Shown here: one piece after another, positions 36,843 through 47,203 of the stretch
How the letters are laid out: every line of letters begins with the position of its first letter
How positions within the stretch are numbered: the first letter of the stretch is position 1
NCBI GenBank assembly: GCA_947498785.1
Contig: CANMLS010000004.1
Coordinates: 186,001-250,000, forward strand
Reading direction: 5' to 3'
DNA: 64,000 bases
Origin: an uncultured Aquimarina sp.
GTDB taxonomy: Bacteria > Bacteroidota > Bacteroidia > Flavobacteriales > Flavobacteriaceae
Translations under genes and position numbers: made by a program
The notes under the pieces: model-generated
Database searches by the model: none
Told to the model about the DNA's origin: nothing
What the model saw: only the letters and a program-made list of their open reading frames with translations

Positions 36843-37240
36843 ATACTTCAATAATTCTTAGTGAATTAAAGTTTAAAGCCATTAGAAGTTCTGGAGCAGG
36901 AGGTCAACATGTAAATAAAGTATCTTCAAAAATAGAACTTAGTTTTGATGTTATGGATTCAAAGGGATTAACTGATGATGAAAAGTTACTGTTAACTCAA
37001 AAGTTGGATTCACGGCTCACTAAATCAAAGGTTCTATTATTATTTTGTGGTGAAAGTAGAAGTCAACATAGAAATAAAGAACTTGTTATTAAACGGTTTT
37101 TGGATATGTTAAAAACCAGTCTTCATATTCCTAAAACAAGGAAGCCTACCCGACCTTCTAAAGCATCTATTAGAAAACGCTTGGATAGTAAACAAAAGCA
37201 AGCTTTAAAAAAGGCAAATCGTAGAAAACCACCTTTATAA
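36839..37240 (+). CDS. arfB: Alternative ribosome-rescue factor ArfB (peptidyl-tRNA hydrolase)
   Basis: A 133-residue class I release-factor-like protein. The GGQ loop is in RSSGAGGQHVNKVSSKIEL, and the Lys/Arg-rich tail enters the mRNA channel of stalled ribosomes (PSKASIRKRLDSKQKQALKK). It lacks codon-recognition domains. Start GTG at 36839 overlaps the previous stop by four bases. This is the last gene of the vitamin-transport run. Confidence 0.9.
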   Translation: MNTSIILSELKFKAIRSSGAGGQHVNKVSSKIELSFDVMDSKGLTDDEKLLLTQKLDSRLTKSKVLLLFCGESRSQHRNKELVIKRFLDMLKTSLHIPKTRKPTRPSKASIRKRLDSKQKQALKKANRRKPPL

Positions 37241-37255
37241 ATTAATTGCCATGCC

Positions 37256-37303
37256 AAAAAACGTGTAATATTTCTACACTTTTGTGTAGATTCCACGATT
37301 TTT
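37256..37303 (+). terminator. Nested hairpin after arfB
   Basis: The outer stem pairs AAAAAACGTG at 37256-37265 with CACGATTTTT at 37294-37303 with one mismatch. The inner stem pairs CTACAC (37274-37279) with GTGTAG (37284-37289). The T-run at the end suits a terminator for the five-gene run that ends in arfB. Confidence 0.55.
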
Positions 37304-37441
37304 CACAATCTATATTTTCGCTTCGTAAAAAAGTTAATGAGTTGATATGTAAGTATTTATACTGTTTTTAAATGAGTCCCTGTTTTTGGAACAATTATTA
37401 CTATCTAGTATAGTGTAGAAATAATTTTACCAATTAACCCA

Positions 37442-37777
37442 ATGAAAAAGTTACCAATGATAGTAGCAATTGTAGTAAGTATTTTTTCGGCACAGGGTGT
37501 TTTAGGACAGGATGAATTAGCCGTTCTTACTGATGATGGTTTTGAGTACATGGATTATGAATATGAGCAGCAAGAATATACTGAAATAAATATTGTTGAA
37601 TTGCCATTGCAAATTCAAGAATCAGCCGCTAAAGACTATGAAAATTATAGAATTGTAAAAGCTTATATGTCAAAAGATAATACATACAAAGTTATTTTAC
37701 AAGATAAAGAGAATAATACGAAAGTTGTATTTGCAAGCGCTAATGGCGAATGGATAAAGCCGAACAATAAATCTTAA
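37442..37777 (+). CDS. Exported PepSY-like small protein
   Basis: A 111-residue secreted protein with signal peptide ending GVLGQ. The acidic, Tyr-rich stretch YMDYEYEQQEYTEIN precedes a domain that looks PepSY-like (ELPLQIQESAAKDYENYRIV; YKVILQDKENNTKVVFASAN). PepSY-like proteins are periplasmic and often inhibit peptidases or bind partners; function here is unknown. It has its own terminator. Confidence 0.6.
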   Translation: MKKLPMIVAIVVSIFSAQGVLGQDELAVLTDDGFEYMDYEYEQQEYTEINIVELPLQIQESAAKDYENYRIVKAYMSKDNTYKVILQDKENNTKVVFASANGEWIKPNNKS

Positions 37778-37838
37778 ATCTAGGGGTAGAAAAGGATATC
37801 GTTTTGCAACCAAGGACGATATAAAGTTGTTTAGTGCT

Positions 37839-37873
37839 AAAAAAGAGACTCAATCCCAAGGGTCTCTTTTTTT
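37839..37873 (+). terminator. Terminator after the PepSY-like gene
   Basis: AAAAAAGAGAC (37839-37849) pairs with GTCTCTTTTTT (37862-37872) in a perfect 11-bp stem with a 12-base loop and further T. It lies 61 bases past the stop. Confidence 0.85.
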
Positions 37874-37948
37874 ATGTTTTTATTTCAACTAAATGTTTTA
37901 AGTTGTAATTTTATACAATAGCTTTTTTCAGATTATAAATTATAAATT

Positions 37949-39304
37949 ATGCCTAAAATACTTATTGTTGAAGATGACGTGGCTTTTTGTACAATGCTTA
38001 AAACCTTTTTGGAAAAAAAGGAATATGAAGTTGCTACAGCATTTTCGGGAAGTGAAGCTATTCCACAAATCAAGAAAGAGGTTTTTGATGTTGTATTGGC
38101 AGATGTACGATTACCCGATAGTGATGGGATTACTTTATTAGAAGAGATTCTAAAACATAATTCGAATACTCAAGTAATTATTATGACGGGTTATGCCGAA
38201 ATCAATATGGCAGTAAATGCAATAAAACAAGGAGCCTTTGATTATATTTCCAAGCCATTTAACCCTGATACGATATCCCAGACCATAGAAAAAGCACTAA
38301 ATGGAAATGGTGCCAATTCAAGCCCAAAGGAAAAAGAAACTAGTGCAACAATTTCCAAAACTTCAAAAAGAACAGACTCCTCTTTTGTAAGAGGAGTAAG
38401 TGATGCTTCTAAGAAATTAAACGAATATGTTGCTTTGGTAGCTCCCACACGTATGTCTGTTTTAGTAATTGGAGATAGTGGTACTGGTAAAGAATATGTA
38501 GCTAGTAGTGTTCATAAAGCAAGTAAGCGGGCAGAAAAACCTTTCATTGCCGTTGATTGTGGGGCTATTCCTAAAGAAATTGCTTCTAGCGAATTTTTTG
38601 GCCACATAAAAGGCTCATTTACGGGTGCAGTAAATGATAAAGTTGGGCATTTTGAAGCAGCAAATGGAGGGACATTATTTCTTGATGAAATAGGTAATTT
38701 AAGCTATGAGTTACAAGTCCAATTACTTAGGGCGCTTCAGGAACGAAAAATAAAACCGGTAGGTAGTAATAAAGAAATAGAGGTGGATATCAGAGTTATT
38801 GTGGCAACTAATGAAGATCTGAGTCATGCCGTAAAAGAAGGAGAGTTTAGAGAAGATTTATATCATAGACTTAATGAATTTTCTATAAAAGTGCCTCCAT
38901 TAAGAGATAGGATCGAAGATCTAATGCTTTTTGCAAATCATTTTCTGGAAGAATCAAATACAGAGCTAGAAAAGCATGTAGTGGGGTTTGCTGATGAAGT
39001 ATTAGAAGCTTTTAAGAAGTATAATTGGCCAGGTAACCTTAGAGAACTAAAAAATATGGTGAAACGCTCTGTACTGCTTTCTCAGAGCGATATGATAACC
39101 TTAGATATTTTGCCAAATGATATAGCATATGCTTCTCATAATGCAAAACAGACTTATGGATTGTTCAAAAATCAAAATGAGCAAGAACTTATTCTGGATG
39201 CTTTAGAAAAAGCTAATGGAAATAAAGCTAAAGCGGCAAGAATGCTTTCGATAGATCGTAAAACATTATACAATAAATTAAAGCAATACGATATCAGCCT
39301 TTAA
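37949..39304 (+). CDS. Sigma-54-dependent response regulator (NtrC family)
   Basis: A 451-residue activator: receiver domain at residues 1-120 (phosphoacceptor Asp 52 in [11 protein letters not shown]), AAA+ domain at about 145-380 (Walker A GDSGTGKE, the sigma-54 contact loop as GSFTGA rather than GAFTGA, Walker [12 protein letters not shown]), and a Fis-type helix-turn-helix at the end ([20 protein letters not shown]). It faces the hybrid kinase gene, so they may be a pair. Confidence 0.93.
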   Translation: MPKILIVEDDVAFCTMLKTFLEKKEYEVATAFSGSEAIPQIKKEVFDVVLADVRLPDSDGITLLEEILKHNSNTQVIIMTGYAEINMAVNAIKQGAFDYISKPFNPDTISQTIEKALNGNGANSSPKEKETSATISKTSKRTDSSFVRGVSDASKKLNEYVALVAPTRMSVLVIGDSGTGKEYVASSVHKASKRAEKPFIAVDCGAIPKEIASSEFFGHIKGSFTGAVNDKVGHFEAANGGTLFLDEIGNLSYELQVQLLRALQERKIKPVGSNKEIEVDIRVIVATNEDLSHAVKEGEFREDLYHRLNEFSIKVPPLRDRIEDLMLFANHFLEESNTELEKHVVGFADEVLEAFKKYNWPGNLRELKNMVKRSVLLSQSDMITLDILPNDIAYASHNAKQTYGLFKNQNEQELILDALEKANGNKAKAARMLSIDRKTLYNKLKQYDISL

Positions 39305-39312
39305 ACCTATTC

Positions 39313-41742
39313 TTAGTTCTCTACTTTAAGTTTATCTATTAAAACCTCAGTCTTTTCAATAGCATCTTTTGTAAGCTCCAAAATCAAAGTGTTGTTAAGA
39401 TGGTATTGATCAGGATGTTCTAATTTCTGTAAAATAGGAACTACTTCTTTTGCTTTTATCTGTTTGAACATTGGTAGCATTTTATGAGCAATTTTTGAAA
39501 TATGTTGAATATCTTTTTTGTTCATTAATATTTTTAACTGCTTAACATTGTCAATAGTACTTTCATAAAATGTGTCTAGTATAGCATAGAGAGAATCAGA
39601 ATCGCCTTGTGCAAAGAGCATGAGGTCATTAAGAGAATATTCTTCATCAGAATAACCATTTGTAATGGTTTTTTGAAGATTTCCAAAATCAACACTAAGT
39701 ACTTCGCTAATGAGGTCAATTAACTCTGTTGGCGCATATGGTTTACGCAAACTACCAGAAAACCCAGCCTCTTGATATTCTAGAAAAGAAGTGTCTGTTC
39801 TTCCTGATAATGCAATTACAGGTAAATTAGTATGATTTGGATTGTTTCTAATTGTTTCTAAAAGTTGAAAACCATCCATTTTTGGCATTTGAATGTCAGT
39901 AAGAACAAGATCATAGGCATTGATTTGTAGTAAAGAGTTTGCCTCTATACCATTTTTACAGATATCATAAGTTAATCCAGCTAATGAAGCGACTTCACTT
40001 GTTAATGCTAATTGACTAGGATCGTCATCTACAATGAGAACTTTTTTATTATTAAAGTTTTGTATTTCAGAGATTTCAGGCTCTTCCTCTGGGATTAATG
40101 AGTCAGACGTTTTAATCGGGATTGTAAAGATAAACTCACTTCCTTCATTAGGTTCACTATCCAATTCGATTTTACCATTAAGAAGCTTTATTATCTTTTT
40201 GGTGATTGCTAAGCCAAGTCCAAAACCACCGTACCTTTTTTCGGTTGTATCATCACCTTGTGAAAACTCTTCGAATATATGTTGCTGTTGCTCTTTTGTT
40301 ATTCCTATTCCTGTATCCTTAACAGAAATGGCTAATTGTTTTTCGGATAAACCGTTTTCAATGATTTTACTCTCAATGGTTATCGAGCCTTGATCAGTAA
40401 ACTTATAGGCATTATTGATAAGATTAGTTAATACTTGTTTAATTCTAAAAGGGTCTCCCAGATGTTGTTTTTTTAATTGACTATCTGTAATTATTTTGAT
40501 ATCGAGATTTTTTTTGTCGTTTATTGGTAGAATGCTCGAAATCGTATTTTCGATTAATTTTTTTGGAGAAAAAGGTAGTTCTTCAATTACCATTCTTCCA
40601 GCTTCCAGCTTTGATAAATCCAAAAGATCATTTACCAGATGGAGTATATAGTCTGAAGACTTTTTGAGATGGTCCAAATAATGCTTTTGCTTATTGTCAA
40701 GTCCAGTTCTTTCTAATAAATCAGAATATCCTATTACAGTATTTAGTGGAGAACGAAGATCATGAGTAACGGTATTGATTAAAGATTCACGGGTTTTAAG
40801 CAATGATTCGGTATATGTTTTTTCGGCTTCCAATTCATTACGATATTTCTGACTTTTAGAAACATCTTTAGTGATTAAAAAAAGAAATATGATCGCTATT
40901 AATAAACTTATTGCGGCAATAATTAAAATAATATTAGAAGTTTTATTTAATAATTTAGCAGATGCTCTTATAAGGTCATCATATTGTTTTCTTTCATTAC
41001 GTTCTATAGCTGCAAGAACATCTCTTAATTGTTTGGTAATGATTTGATCTTTTTTGAGTAAGTTGTTTTCTTTCGCAGATATTTTTCGTTTGTCTTTTTT
41101 GTCTTTTTGTTCAAGTTCGGCAAGCACTTGTTTTACAGATGTAGCTAATGAATCAACAGTTTGATTGGTAAGAAGTTTAGCATTGTCTTTTTTTGTATAT
41201 TCTAAAATATCAATTAGCGCTCTTCTGGTTCGGGGATCATATTGCTTAAATCGTATATCATAATCAGTATAACCACTACCAAAACTTTTATTTATCTTCT
41301 CTAATTCATTAATAGCGGTTTCATATACACCTTTTTTCTTTCGTTCCTCATAAATCTTGATGAGCTCTTCTAGGTTTTTGTTTTTGCTATCGATTAGATA
41401 TTTTATACTGTCTATTTTTCGGGTTTGAAGTGTATCATATGATATCTCAGAAACTTTATTAATAGTGTATAGTATCGTGTCTATTTTATTTTTATAAGTT
41501 TCAAATTTCTTAATATCAGAGGTCTGGATTATGTTTCTTGTTAAACTTTCTGCTTCATATAACCCAGTTATAGTTTCTCCTACAAGAAAGAGTTTCTCAT
41601 TATTATCATTCTTGATTTTGGTAATTTCGGTATAGTTATTTAATTGCTGATAAATAACCCAAAAAGCAGTTACTGCAAGTACACCAGCAAGAAGGTAGCC
41701 TGCAATAATTTTAAAAGTAACTGATCTTTTTGTATTCTTCAT
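39313..41742 (-). CDS. Hybrid sensor histidine kinase with receiver and HPt domains
   Basis: An 809-residue kinase. Membrane helices lie at about 10-30 and 270-292, enclosing a periplasmic helical sensor domain rich in Lys and Glu. Then HisKA (LINTVTHDLRSPLNTVIGY), HATPase_c (NLINNAYKFTDQG; GFGLGLAITKKII), a receiver at about 570-690 (VLIVDDDPSQ, DLVLTDIQMPKMDG) and a C-terminal HPt domain (ISKIAHKMLPMFKQIKA). It is convergent with, and 8 bases from, the sigma-54 regulator gene, so a phosphorelay between them is likely but unproven. Confidence 0.92.
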   Translation of the reverse strand: MKNTKRSVTFKIIAGYLLAGVLAVTAFWVIYQQLNNYTEITKIKNDNNEKLFLVGETITGLYEAESLTRNIIQTSDIKKFETYKNKIDTILYTINKVSEISYDTLQTRKIDSIKYLIDSKNKNLEELIKIYEERKKKGVYETAINELEKINKSFGSGYTDYDIRFKQYDPRTRRALIDILEYTKKDNAKLLTNQTVDSLATSVKQVLAELEQKDKKDKRKISAKENNLLKKDQIITKQLRDVLAAIERNERKQYDDLIRASAKLLNKTSNIILIIAAISLLIAIIFLFLITKDVSKSQKYRNELEAEKTYTESLLKTRESLINTVTHDLRSPLNTVIGYSDLLERTGLDNKQKHYLDHLKKSSDYILHLVNDLLDLSKLEAGRMVIEELPFSPKKLIENTISSILPINDKKNLDIKIITDSQLKKQHLGDPFRIKQVLTNLINNAYKFTDQGSITIESKIIENGLSEKQLAISVKDTGIGITKEQQQHIFEEFSQGDDTTEKRYGGFGLGLAITKKIIKLLNGKIELDSEPNEGSEFIFTIPIKTSDSLIPEEEPEISEIQNFNNKKVLIVDDDPSQLALTSEVASLAGLTYDICKNGIEANSLLQINAYDLVLTDIQMPKMDGFQLLETIRNNPNHTNLPVIALSGRTDTSFLEYQEAGFSGSLRKPYAPTELIDLISEVLSVDFGNLQKTITNGYSDEEYSLNDLMLFAQGDSDSLYAILDTFYESTIDNVKQLKILMNKKDIQHISKIAHKMLPMFKQIKAKEVVPILQKLEHPDQYHLNNTLILELTKDAIEKTEVLIDKLKVEN

Positions 41743-41880
41743 ATTCTTTTATAACTTCAAAAATGCTTTAGCATTGTTTTACATCAAATAAATTTACGAT
41801 AAATCAATAAAACACAGTACTTTTGCCGAGAAATCTCAAAAGGGGTGTTTTTTTTGATTTTGAATACAGAATATTAAGTA

Positions 41881-41955
41881 TAGGTGTTCATAATTTCAAA
41901 AAAGGCTGAGATCATACCCAATGAACCTGGGCAGGTAATGCTGCCAAGGGAGGAT
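41881..41955 (+). promoter_or_regulatory. TPP riboswitch before the TonB-dependent receptor
   Basis: The conserved core is visible in order: AGGTGTTC, GGCTGAGATC, ATACCC, ATGAACCTG, GGTAATGC within a GGCAG/CTGCC-type helix, and AAGGGA. These are the THI-box segments that bind thiamine pyrophosphate. It precedes the receptor start by about 210 bases. A -7-like box TACTTTTG at 41818-41825 could drive it, without a clear -33. Confidence 0.88.
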
Positions 41956-41962
41956 CGAGCGT

Positions 41963-42101
41963 TAAAAAAATGTCCAATTGGCATTTTTAAGGAAGAAGCA
42001 AGATGGTGCGTTGGGTAAAAGAGTATTAAGAAAATGTTCAATAGACATTTTCTAACAATGCTAGGATATAAAAAAACAAGTGTTTTGTTTACCTAAAACA
42101 C
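41963..42101 (+). promoter_or_regulatory. Leader hairpins between the TPP aptamer and the receptor gene
   Basis: Three stem-loops follow the aptamer. The first (41963-41988) pairs AAAAATG and CCAA with TTGG and CATTTTT, with a T-run. The second pairs AGAAAATGT (42029-42037) with ACATTTTCT (42045-42053). The third pairs GTGTTTT (42080-42086) with AAAACAC (42095-42101). The first two share the pattern ATGTyCAATnGrCAT. At least one is expected to be the riboswitch terminator. Confidence 0.55.
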
Positions 42102-42165
42102 CTTTGAATCAAATTAATTATAAAACAGAATAATAGCCCCTTTTATTCGTAACGAGTTTTTACGA

Positions 42166-44349
42166 ATGAAAAAAGTATTATTTTATCCAATCATGTTAAT
42201 GTTGAGTATTTCTTTAAATGCTCAGAAAAAACAAACCGATTCTATTAATTCTGATGTTGAAAAACTAGATGAAGTTTTAGTAAAATCTGTGCGTGTAGAA
42301 GCAGATTTGCCAATTACACATTCTAATCTATCCAAAGAAGAATTAGCCACTCGCAATCTAGGGCAGGATATTCCTATTTTATTGAATTATCTACCAGGAG
42401 TGGTTACAACCACTGATGCAGGAACAGGAGTTGGATACACCTATATTAGAGTGAGAGGAAGTGATGCATCCAGAGTAAATGTTACATTAAACGGTATTCC
42501 GTTTAATGATGCAGAAAGTCAGGGAACTTTCTGGGTAAATTTACCAGATTTTGCATCTTCAATAGAAAATTTACAATTACAAAGAGGAGTAGGAACCTCA
42601 ACAAATGGTTCGGGAGCGTTTGGAGCTAGTTTAAACTTACTTACCGATGCTGTTTCTAAAGAAGCAAGTGCCGAAATCTCAAATTCTTTTGGATCTTTTG
42701 GCACCAGAAGACATAATGTAAAATTTAGTACAGGATTACTCAATGATCATATAGAAATTGCAGGTCGTTTATCTGCTATTGCTTCAGATGGTTATGTAGA
42801 TCGTGCTTCTTCAGATCTCAAATCTTATTTCTTGCAAGGGGCATACTTAGATGATGGTACTTTAATTAAAGCAGTTGCATTTGGAGGACATGAGATTACA
42901 TATCAATCATGGAACGGAATTGATCAAGAAACCTTAGATAATAATAGAACCTTTAACCCTGCAGGTCAATATACAGATGAAGATGGAAATACTCGTTTTT
43001 ATGACAATGAGGTAGATAATTATAAACAAGATCATTATCAATTACATTGGAATCAGAAATATAATAACCAATGGTCATCCAATCTGGGATTAAATTATAC
43101 CTATGGGCGAGGGTTCTTTGAGCAGTATAAAGAAGATGAAAATTTTGAAGACTATGATTTCATACCAATCATCTTGGGAGGAGAAACAATAAATACTACT
43201 GATCTGGTACGAAGAAGATGGTTAGATAATGATTTTTATGTTATTAATGCTTCTGCAAATTATAAAAACAATATACTGGATATAGATTTTGGAGCATTTT
43301 ACAGCTATTATGACGGAGATCATTTCGGAGAAGTAATCTGGGCACAAAATGCAGGAGGATCTCAGATAAGAGATAATTATTATTTTGGTAACGGCAAGAA
43401 AGATGAGTTTACCATTTTTGGAAAAACTACATATAGGATTAATGATAAATGGAGTGCATTCTTGGATCTACAAGGGCGTTTTGTAGGATATGAAACTTCT
43501 GGATTAACCTCAGACCGTGTTGCACTAGAAGTGGATGAGCGTTATGATTTCTTTAATCCAAAACTGGGAGCAACTTTTCAGCTCAATACATCCAATCAAT
43601 TATACACTTCATATGCCCGAGCCAATAGAGAACCAAGAAGAAGTGATTTTGAAAATGGAGTTGATACAGCAGAAAGACTTAACGATATCGAATTGGGCTG
43701 GAGGTTTAAGACCAATAAAACAACAATAAATACCAATATATATTATATGTGGTATAAGGATCAATTGGTGTTAACAGGAGCGTTAGATGATGTTGGAGCG
43801 CCAATACGAACTACAAGTGGAGAGAGTTATCGTCTGGGAATAGAAATTGATGCGAATATTATACTTTCTGATAAGTTTACTATCAAACCTAATGTTGCAT
43901 TAAGCACCAACAAGAATAAAGATTTTATAACATCAAGAGATGGAGATTTGGTTAATCTGGGAGATACAAATATCTCATATTCACCAGATATTGTAGCAGG
44001 AAATATGTTTATTTATCAACCAATAAAAAATCTTCAATTAGGGTTTCTTTCCAAATTTGTTGGAGAACAATATATGGGAAATATCGATAGCGAAACTTCT
44101 AAGTTAGATAGCTTTTTTATAAATGACCTTAACATTGTTTATGAAATTAAAAATATACCCGTTTTTAAATCTATTGTATTAACAGGGTTGGTTAATAATG
44201 TTTTTGATTCAGAATATGTATCTAATGGATACTTTTTTACATTTGATGATGATTTTTCTAACCCAGGGACAATTACTACTGTCGAGGGAGCAGGCTTTTA
44301 TCCACAAGCAGGAATCAATTTTTTGGTTGGCGCAACATTAAAATTTTAA
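42166..44349 (+). CDS. TonB-dependent receptor under TPP control (probable thiamine receptor)
   Basis: A 727-residue outer-membrane receptor. Signal peptide about 1-19 (SISLNAQ), plug domain starting near residue 50 (NLGQDIPILLNYLPGVVTTT; RVRGSDASRVNVTLNGIPF), then a 22-strand-type barrel ending in LVGATLKF with a C-terminal Phe as usual. It is preceded by a TPP riboswitch, and the thiamine operon follows, so the ligand is probably thiamine or a thiamine precursor. No CarboxypepD N-terminal extension of the SusC kind is present. Confidence 0.88.
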   Translation: MKKVLFYPIMLMLSISLNAQKKQTDSINSDVEKLDEVLVKSVRVEADLPITHSNLSKEELATRNLGQDIPILLNYLPGVVTTTDAGTGVGYTYIRVRGSDASRVNVTLNGIPFNDAESQGTFWVNLPDFASSIENLQLQRGVGTSTNGSGAFGASLNLLTDAVSKEASAEISNSFGSFGTRRHNVKFSTGLLNDHIEIAGRLSAIASDGYVDRASSDLKSYFLQGAYLDDGTLIKAVAFGGHEITYQSWNGIDQETLDNNRTFNPAGQYTDEDGNTRFYDNEVDNYKQDHYQLHWNQKYNNQWSSNLGLNYTYGRGFFEQYKEDENFEDYDFIPIILGGETINTTDLVRRRWLDNDFYVINASANYKNNILDIDFGAFYSYYDGDHFGEVIWAQNAGGSQIRDNYYFGNGKKDEFTIFGKTTYRINDKWSAFLDLQGRFVGYETSGLTSDRVALEVDERYDFFNPKLGATFQLNTSNQLYTSYARANREPRRSDFENGVDTAERLNDIELGWRFKTNKTTINTNIYYMWYKDQLVLTGALDDVGAPIRTTSGESYRLGIEIDANIILSDKFTIKPNVALSTNKNKDFITSRDGDLVNLGDTNISYSPDIVAGNMFIYQPIKNLQLGFLSKFVGEQYMGNIDSETSKLDSFFINDLNIVYEIKNIPVFKSIVLTGLVNNVFDSEYVSNGYFFTFDDDFSNPGTITTVEGAGFYPQAGINFLVGATLKF

Positions 44350-44389
44350 TATTTCTAGTAAAAATTAAAATGAATTTTATATAAAAAGT

Positions 44390-44460
44390 TATGAAAAAGG
44401 GTCTTTGAAGAAGGGAACACGATTTTCAAGACCTTTTTTTATACTTCAAAGACTCTTTTT
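44390..44460 (+). terminator. Receptor gene terminator with two alternative hairpins
   Basis: GTCTTTGAAG at 44401-44410 can pair with TTTTCAAGAC just after (44423-44432), with flanking A- and T-runs, or with CTTCAAAGAC at 44444-44453 as a perfect 10-bp stem. The second choice extends to about 17 pairs with one G-U. Both end in T-runs. The second hairpin uses the first unit of the 42-bp tandem repeat. Confidence 0.7.
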
Positions 44461-44592
44461 AGTTAAAATTTGAATGATTTTTTCTCTTCGAAAACACTTT
44501 TTAGTTAAAATTTTAATAGTTTTTCTTCTTCGAAAACACTTTTTGGTTAAAATTTGAATGATTTTTCTTCTTTGAAAATGTTTTTAATATTT
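44444..44592. repeat. 42-bp tandem repeat, about 3.5 units
   Basis: Units start at 44444, 44486, 44528 and 44570, exactly 42 bases apart. Each starts with CTTC/CTTT, then GAAAACACTTTTTAGTTA with small changes, then a TTTGAATGATTTTTCTT-like end. Units 2 and 3 differ at only a few bases. The fourth fades out after about 20 bases. No gene overlaps it. Confidence 0.9.
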
Positions 44593-44728
44593 CAGAACTA
44601 CAAATCATATCAATTAGAATTCAAAATTTTTATTTCGTTATAATAAAATATATAACAAAAGAATAGTGTTTCTTGGTTTTGCCTGAAACAGACTCAGTGA
44701 TAAGGAAATATACTTTTTAAATAATAAC

Positions 44729-44758
44729 TTGTTCTTTTAAGAAGTTTGATTATTTTTA
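44729..44758 (+). promoter_or_regulatory. thiS: Putative thiamine operon promoter
   Basis: TTG at 44729-44731, a 19-base spacer and TATTTTTA at 44751-44758, one base off the TAnnTTTG consensus. RNA would start near 44762, exactly at the start of the riboswitch. Confidence 0.5.
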
Positions 44759-44761
44759 CAA

Positions 44762-44850
44762 CATAAACTTTAGGGGTGTCTTCGTTATATCGAATTCTGA
44801 GAAAAACCCTTTGAACCTGATGCGGTTAGTACCGACGAAGGGAAAAGTTA
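44762..44850 (+). promoter_or_regulatory. thiS: TPP riboswitch of the thiamine biosynthesis operon
   Basis: A textbook THI box: AGGGGTGTC, TTCTGAGAAA, ACCCTTTGAACCTGATGCGG, TTAGTACCG and CGAAGGGA, in the right order. P1 pairs AACTTT (44766-44771) with AAAAGTT (44843-44849). In the absence of TPP, part of P1 can instead pair with a segment near thiS (see the next entry). Confidence 0.95.
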
Positions 44851-44852
44851 AT

Positions 44853-44909
44853 ATCACAGAGTATATGTGATTTTTCTTATCAAATAGGTAGTCCTACCTA
44901 AAGTTTATG
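44853..44909 (+). promoter_or_regulatory. thiS: Expression platform: terminator and long-range anti-P1 element
   Basis: ATCACA (44853-44858) pairs with TGTGAT (44866-44871) and runs into TTTTTCTT, an intrinsic terminator right after the aptamer. Further on TAGGTA (44885-44890) pairs with TACCTA (44895-44900). CCTAAAGTTTATG (44897-44909) is the exact complement of CATAAACTTTAGG (44762-44774) at the 5' end of the aptamer, 16 bases before the thiS start. Confidence 0.65.
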
Positions 44910-44924
44910 GAATTAATCTAAAAA

Positions 44925-45128
44925 ATGATGACCATAAACGTTAACAACAAAACGCAATCTATTTCAGAAAATAGTTCTGTTTTAACAATGTTAGAACAAC
45001 TAGGTGTTATTACAAATGGAATTGCAATTGCTATCAACAATGAAATTATTTCAAAAGAAAAATGGAATAAAAGACAATTACAAAACGAAGATCAGGTAAC
45101 TATTATTAAGGCTACGCAAGGAGGGTAA
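44925..45128 (+). CDS. thiS: Sulfur carrier protein ThiS
   Basis: A 67-residue ubiquitin-like protein that carries sulfur as a thiocarboxylate for thiazole synthesis. It ends in KATQGG, whose C-terminal Gly-Gly is adenylated by ThiF. MTINVNNKTQSI and VLTMLEQLGV fit the family. Either ATG of the pair at 44925 and 44928 may be used. First gene of the operon, directly under the riboswitch. Confidence 0.92.
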   Translation: MMTINVNNKTQSISENSSVLTMLEQLGVITNGIAIAINNEIISKEKWNKRQLQNEDQVTIIKATQGG

Positions 45129-45164
45129 TTGTGGCGAAGTGAGATTGAAAAGTAACATGTAGGT

Positions 45165-45186
45165 CTTCGACAAGCTCAGACTGACA
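45165..45186. repeat. Dispersed intergenic repeat, copy 1
   Basis: CTTCGACAAGCTCAGACTG at 45165-45183 lies in the 109-base thiS-thiC gap. A 12-base inverted copy, AGCTTGTCGAAG, lies at 47146-47157 in the next gap after thiC. From memory, this word is a widespread intergenic repeat in Flavobacteria. Confidence 0.55.
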
Positions 45187-45222
45187 TTCAATATAATAAA
45201 AGGCAAATAACTAAATGCATAA

Positions 45223-47097
<1,875 letters not shown>

Positions 47098-47145
47098 ATA
47101 GGTTGTAGGTTTGAGGGATGTGGTTGTAGGATGTCACACACATTT

Positions 47146-47157
47146 AGCTTGTCGAAG
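47146..47157. repeat. Dispersed intergenic repeat, copy 2 (inverted)
   Basis: AGCTTGTCGAAG is the exact reverse complement of bases 45165-45176. It lies between thiC and the following thiE-like gene, flanked by CACACA and GTGT that could form a small hairpin. The two copies thus bracket thiC in opposite orientations. Confidence 0.5.
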
Positions 47158-47203
47158 TGTATCCAATCTCGCCTCTCGAACTTCCTTCTTCAAGTCTGAA
47201 ATT

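Larger units (their letters stand above)
44350..44924 (+). other. 575-base intergenic region between the receptor gene and thiS
   Basis: It holds, in order, the terminator with two alternative stems (44390-44460), the 42-bp tandem repeat (44444-44592), an AT-rich stretch with no recognisable feature (44593-44728), a promoter (44729-44758), the second TPP riboswitch (44762-44850) and its expression platform. I found no coding frame in it. Confidence 0.8.

Noticed and set aside
41838..41850. AGGGGTGT that might start another TPP aptamer
   Set aside because: The other conserved parts do not follow at the right distance; the real aptamer starts at 41881.
44444..44592. Short array that could be taken for CRISPR
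   Set aside because: The units are contiguous 42-bp tandem repeats with no unique spacers, and there are no cas genes.
47111..47203. Extended N-terminus of the ThiE-like protein
   Set aside because: These codons run through a dispersed repeat and have no similarity to the family; the ATG at 47204 fits better.
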